Shown here piece by piece: positions 59,101-64,000 of a DNA stretch of 64,000 nt. A model generated the notes under the pieces. It ran no database searches. It was given only the letters and a program-made list of their open reading frames with translations, and was not told the DNA's origin. Numbering within the stretch: the first letter of the stretch is position 1; each line of letters begins with the position of its first letter. The position numbers were made by a program, and so were the translations under genes. The DNA is from Thalassia testudinum (taxonomy: Eukaryota; Streptophyta; Magnoliopsida; Alismatales; Hydrocharitaceae), in the NCBI GenBank assembly GCA_037157565.1, contig JAZHRO010000046.1:18698501-18762500 (forward strand), written 5' to 3'.

Positions 59101-59640
59101 TATAGGCATTTCATTAAAGACTTCTCTAAGATAGCTAGACCTTTGAGTGCTCTTTTGGCTAAAGAAGTTAGCTTTGAATTTGATGATTCTTGTTTAATGA
59201 CCTTTAACACTCTTAAAGGGTCTTTGACTAGAGTGCCTATCCTACAACTTCTAGATTGGACACTCCCATTTGTGATTATGTGTGATGCTTCAGATTTTAC
59301 AGAAGCAGTTTTACGATAAAGAACTGATAGAAAACCTATTGTAATCTTTTACGTAGGCAGAACTTTAGATGAAGCTCAAAAGAATTACACTACAACTGGA
59401 AAGGAATTGCTTGCAGTTGTTTTTGCTCTTAAAAAGTTTCGATCATACTTGTTAGGTTCCTATGTGATAATTTATAGTGACCATTCAACCCTTAGACATT
59501 TTCTATCCAAAAAGGATGCTAAACTAGGATTAATTCAATGGATACTTTTATTGCAAGAATTTGATTTGGAAGTAAAGGACAAAGCTAGATCAGAAAATGT
59601 AGTGGCTGGTCATCTATCTCGGATCTTAATAAGTAATGAT
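59101..59640 (+). pseudogene. RNase H domain of pol, element D
   Basis: The blocks are CDASDFTEAVL (59283), [43 protein letters not shown] with the conserved [31 protein letters not shown] and VVAGHLSRI. The segment from 59407 onward is open for 147 codons. Confidence 0.9.
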
Positions 59641-60930
59641 CATTCTCCACCAATTTGTGATTTATTCCCTGATGAACATCTGCTGGTTATAGAGATAATT
59701 AAGTCTCCTTGGTTTGCAGATATAGTCAATTATTTAGTAGTAGGTCGGACCCCTTCCGATTGGACAAAACATAGGAGTGATAAAATTTTCTTTGAGATTA
59801 AGTATTTTTTTTGCGAAGATCCAGAATTCTTTAGGCATTATAATGATTAGATAATAAGAAGGTGCATTCCGAAAAGTGAGATCAACAACATATTATCTTT
59901 CTGTCATATTAGTGAATGTGGAGGTCATGTTTCTGGAAAGAAAACAGCTGCTAAGGTCCTCCAAAGTGGTTTTTATTGGCCCACTTTGTTCAAGGATTCA
60001 CATTTGTTTACGAAGTCATGTACAAGATGCCAAGCTTTAGGAAATATGACAAAAACAGATATGATGCCTTTCAATCCGATCTTAATTGTCGAGGTTTTTG
60101 ATGTTTAGTGCATCGATTTTATGAGACTGTTTACCCCTTCATTTGGATATCTTTATATTTTAGTAGCTGTAGGTTATGTATCCAAATGGATAGAGGCAAT
60201 CCCAACAAGGAATAATAATCATAGTGTAGTCACTTTCTTTGTTTGAAAGAATATTTTTGTAAGATTTGGGATGCCATGAGCAATCATCAGTGATGGAGGT
60301 TCCCATTTTAATAATTTTCAATTTAGAAGTCTTCTTAAGAAGTATGGAGTCAATCATAGAATTGCAACTCCATATCATCCTCAGACAAATGGCCAAGCTG
60401 AAACATCTAATAGGGAGATTAAGGCAATCCTTCAAAAGATGGTAAGAGCTAATAAAAATGATTGGGTTGAAAAATTAGATGATGCATTATGGGCTTACCA
60501 TACAGCTTACATGAACCCTATTGGAATGTCCCCTTATTGGTTGGTGTATGGAAAGGCATGCCATTTGCCAGTAGAACATGATCATAAATCTTTTTGGGCA
60601 ATAAAGAAATGTAATATGAATCTTGAACAAGCTGGGGATCACAGAAAATTACAAATTAGTGAATTGGAGGAATTAAGAAATGATCCATATGATAATTTTT
60701 AGATTTATGAGTGAACGAAAGCTTTTCATGATCGTCATATCTTTCAGAAATCTTTTGAACCATATAAATGTGTTTGGCTTTATGATGCTAGACATCAATT
60801 TTTTCCTGGAAAGCTTCACTCTAAACGGATAGGATCTTATATTGATGTGCGTACCTTACCAACTGGAGTTGTAGAAATAGCAGATACCTGACGAGTCAAT
60901 TTTCGCTTAACAAGATGATAATTAAAATGA
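59641..60930 (+). pseudogene. Integrase of element D, decayed
   Basis: The zinc-binding region near 59890-60040 has CHISECGGHVSG and SCTRCQ. The catalytic core has CIDFM (first D, near 60110), IISDGGSHF (second D, near 60285) and [15 protein letters not shown] (E, near 60395). 60439-60702 gives [38 protein letters not shown] and [12 protein letters not shown]. The C-terminus (VWLYDARHQFFPGKLHSKRIGSY, GVVEIADT) fades by about 60930. There is no chromodomain. At least six stops were noticed. Confidence 0.88.
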
Positions 60931-61516
60931 TTTGTCATTTGTAGTTCTAAGTGGTGGAAAATTGACTAATCAAAGTATTGAATTGAAATTAACCACTCGA
61001 GAAAGTGGGTTGTGTCGACAGGGTGGTAGTTCCTTATTAAAACTCGTACGGGTCCAAAAATAGATGTTCACAAGTTATTAGCCAAAGTAAGTGAACCCAA
61101 ATCCTCTTTCAAATCCATAAAACAATAAGACATTATGCTGAAATAGTATTCATGAGAAAAAGGGAGGTCACATGCATAAATTAGCCATAATATTGAATTA
61201 ATAAATTGAAAATAAAAAGAGTGGAAATGTCATGTTAATGTAGAAACTAATTGGGCTTCTCCTATAGAAAAACAAGGGAGGATCTTCTCCTCAGCCATGT
61301 GTGAGAAGGAGACCGAGGCCGATGGCGAGCTTCTTGTCGGAGGAGCACTAGAGGGAGGGCTTTACAGTGGTGGGTCTAGGAAGGTGCGAGATGGCCTAAG
61401 GTGGCCGGGTGAGGCACGGACGGTGGTGGGTAGCTGCTACAAGTTGCAGCAGCACATGCATGGAGGTGGCACGCCCACGGTTGGGAGGCTCATGCAGTGC
61501 TGGCAGAAGACGCGTG
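60931..61516. other. Spacer between element D integrase and the A-family LTR
   Basis: The first about 340 bases are A/T-rich and may be 3' noncoding sequence of element D; no PPT or LTR was found. From about 61270 composition changes to G-rich with GGTGG words. The 86-codon frame at 61297-61557 crosses into the LTR and has no recognisable domain. Confidence 0.5.
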
Positions 61517-64000
61517 TTTATCTTGCTAGATCGGGTTTTAAGAATATCGCATTGTAGCACAACCAATAAAGCATTCAAAATAATTACAATTTTATTAATC
61601 GAATTTTAAAGTCCGAGGTTAAAGACAGAGAGCAAATTGGTTCTTTAGAAATCAAGATCACAATTTAATAATATAAATATCACAATGTAAAAATATAAGA
61701 GTACTTTGCAATGTAGATCACAAAATATTCAAGAATTCAATGCAAATAAATATGAATAAAAATTAGAATGTTTATGCTATTTTTTCTCTCTCTGATTTTC
61801 TTCTTTTCTTCTTTCTGATTTTTCCTTCCCGAGTTCTTCTTTCTTCCTTCTTCTTCTTCTGATTTTAGCTTCTCTCTTCTTTAGTTTTCCTCCCTTAGCC
61901 TTTCCTTGAGCTTCCTCTACCTTCTCTTCTGTTGGCTTTTCTCTTCTTCTCTCTCCCTCTGCTGGTTGCCTTCTTCTTTGGCTTTGCCTTGCTGCCCTTT
62001 TCTTCCTTTAGCTTCTTCCTTCTCTTCTTTCTCTTCCTTTGCTTCTCTGTTGCAACCCTTAGCCTTCTCCTTCCTGACTTCTTTAGCTTTGCTTCTCCTC
62101 TTAGCCTACATATCAAAACCTACCCTCTACCCACACGAACTCTCCTCTCCTTTCTCTCTTGGGTTCTTCTCTCCCAGAGCCATGCATTTCTTGGGTAATC
62201 GGGTTGGGTACGTGCCCACGACCGGGCCCACCGGCGTGCGGTGGTGGGCGAGGTGTGCAAGTCGGGTTGGGTCAACCAGGTCCGTGGGGCGTGGTCACAG
62301 ACGAGGTGGTCGGGTCGGGTGAAAGGGACCTCACCCTGTGCCTTGAAGGCGATAAGCCTCTGACAGGAATTCAATTTATTTGGGTGCTGCGTCTCTTCCA
62401 GTTCCGAGGTGGGACTATCTTCCCACCTTCTTCGTGCGCACCTACAACAGAGGTGCTCTCCTTGATTGCCGCAACTGTGACTACCCTCGACTCCAATTGG
62501 ATGCCTGGAGTTTTGTGCGAGTGTCTTCCGCAAAATCTGGGACACGAGCCTGGAGCTGTCGAAGCCTGGAGCAACTTGCAAGCTTGCTCCAAGCTTTTCT
62601 TTAATGGTGGATGGACGTCTGCACTTGAAAACACCAAGACATCTATGCGGCCACATCAGAAAGTTTAGGAAGCTTTGCTGAGGTACGGCGAGTATGTTGC
62701 GGTGGTCAGCGTGGCGTGGGAACGCCTGTGTGAGTGTGCCTAGGGCACACTGTGTGCGTATGTGTGGGTGTGCTCAGGGTGTGTTTTGGTGAGTGGCGGA
62801 GTGAATGGAGAGGGGCTGTGATGAAGGAGTCGAGGTGGAGCTTATAGACTTGTCCACGAGGAAAGAGGTCGTCTGTGGTGGTGGAGTGCGGCAGTAGTCG
62901 ATTGAGGAAATAAAGAAGGCGAAAGCGAGTAGAGGGTGAGAGGAACTTATCTAGGAGGTGAAGAGACGAAAGGGAGATGGAGATGGCATCTGGCACATTT
63001 TGCCGACGCTGGAGACGAAGATGCTCAGGGAGGAATGGTCGGCGAGGACAAAGGGGAGGCAAGGCCATCGGTGGGTGCTGCACGACGTGAACGAAAGTGA
63101 GGAAGAAGAACCTGCCACCGATATTGTGGTCAGGCAATGGAGAAGATCAGGGAGGGTCACCGGAGCTTGATGAGCACGTCGACCGGAGAAGAGAAGAAAT
63201 TGTGGGGAATTCCGGCCGATTTCAAGCTTGGAGGAGACGGCTGGATCTGGAGCCTCTTAAATAGACCTCTGGAGGGGGATTTATGCTTGAAAGCCAAGAT
63301 TCCAAGCAAGGTAAGCTCACCGACGATGGCAACTCCAAAAGAGACCCAAATCTCTCATGCATTCGCATGAGAGATTGGGTACCAAGTAGGGCATCAAATT
63401 GTGTTCATATTTCCAATTTTGAAGGGGATTCTTTGAGAAATTAGGGAGAAATTGCCTTCTAAAGTTCGCTGGAGTAGGATTCCTCCGCTATAATGGCAGA
63501 GGGACCTACTTGCAAAGAACAATGAAGAAGCTAGGGGGGTTTTGCAAGGGTTTTCAAAAGATAAGGGTAGAAATGTAATCAGGCTAGACCTATTTGCAAA
63601 GTGGGTCAAGATGAGTTCCCCTTAGGTCCAAATTTTGGTACAAACCTAATTTGGACGTAAGAAATCCAATTGTGAAGTTGGATTTTTGGTTTGTTCCCAT
63701 TTGACTAGGTAATTTGTGCAAAAACCCAATTTAAGGCAAATGTCTATCTGAGACCCCATTCTAGGTGAAATTGGGTTCAATGGCTAAATTGAAAGTTCTG
63801 AACCCTAGAGAATATTTCTCTATGATTTTTTGAGGGTTAGGTGAATTTTATCCTAACCAGAACCTTGGTTAATCAAGTGGGTCTGTTTTAGGGTTATAAG
63901 AAATCAGTTAATTCCCAAAGCTCATAGGAACCCTTTTCTATCTGATTCAACCCAGTTATTATCTTGTTAGGACAATTTGACCTGTGTTTAGCCCTTGAGA
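61517..64000 (-). repeat. A-family LTR in minus orientation, truncated by window end
   Basis: The minus-strand LTR end (...AAACA) lies at 61517. Sequence then follows the A-family order: pyrimidine tract on the plus strand at 61780-62110, hairpin GGTGGGA...TCCCACC at 62407-62426, a degenerate TATA (CTATTTAAG on the minus strand, 63256-63264), and U3 matching 14100-14580. Roughly 170 bases of U3 lie outside. No primer-binding site precedes it on the left, so it is the 3' LTR of a minus-strand element lying to the right, or a solo LTR. Open frames at 62120-63170 are not genes. Confidence 0.86.

Noticed and set aside
1..64000. Host genes, defence or biosynthetic clusters, CRISPR arrays
   Set aside because: Every recognisable coding segment belongs to an LTR retrotransposon or LINE. 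Repeats are LTRs or short tandem repeats without spacer structure.

Overview
The window is a block of nested retrotransposons from a seed plant nuclear genome. No host protein-coding gene, rRNA, tRNA, CRISPR array or prokaryote-style operon could be supported. The lineage call rests on long-LTR Ty3/gypsy elements with Athila-type gag, protease (DLGA active site), reverse transcriptase (FMDD), RNase H and integrase, on primer-binding sites matching the 3' end of plant tRNA-Asp, and on plant L1-type LINEs with a zf-RVT tail. The species cannot be named.

Layout. (1) 1-14754, minus strand: Athila-like element A. Its 3' LTR is cut by the window start and its gag-pol is decayed. Its 5' LTR carries a 5'-truncated LINE (10331-12043) with a 12-bp target-site duplication (TSD). 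(2) 14755-25838: about 11 kb with no recognisable coding sequence, holding several degenerate LTR-like promoter regions and small tandem repeats. (3) 25839-26752 and 56386-60930, plus strand: two halves of Athila-like element D, the oldest layer, split inside gag. (4) 26753-56380, plus strand: Athila-like element B, inserted into D. B carries three later insertions: a solo A-family LTR (27774-30440, exact TSD TCGCT) in its 5' LTR; a near-full-length minus-strand LINE (37014-42140) in its integrase; and element C (45475-55892) in its 3' LTR. (5) 60931-61516: spacer. (6) 61517-64000, minus strand: another A-family LTR running off the window.

Element C is the most interesting object. It has A-family LTRs, tRNA-Asp primer-binding site, leader, 3' noncoding region and polypurine tract. 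The whole gag-pol interval of A (about 3640-9365) is replaced in C by an unrelated stretch of about 2.1 kb. That stretch holds one long reading frame (49487-51442, 651 codons) I do not recognise. It is broken by seven stop codons, all explicable by single C-to-T changes, with no frameshift. C therefore looks like a non-autonomous partner of the A family carrying its own, possibly undescribed, protein.

All gag-pol copies here are pseudogenes; nothing in the window looks currently autonomous. A-family LTRs share several structures: a self-complementary 5' terminus, two internal hairpins, a long sense-strand GAA-rich tract, and a TATA box about 0.9 kb from the LTR start.
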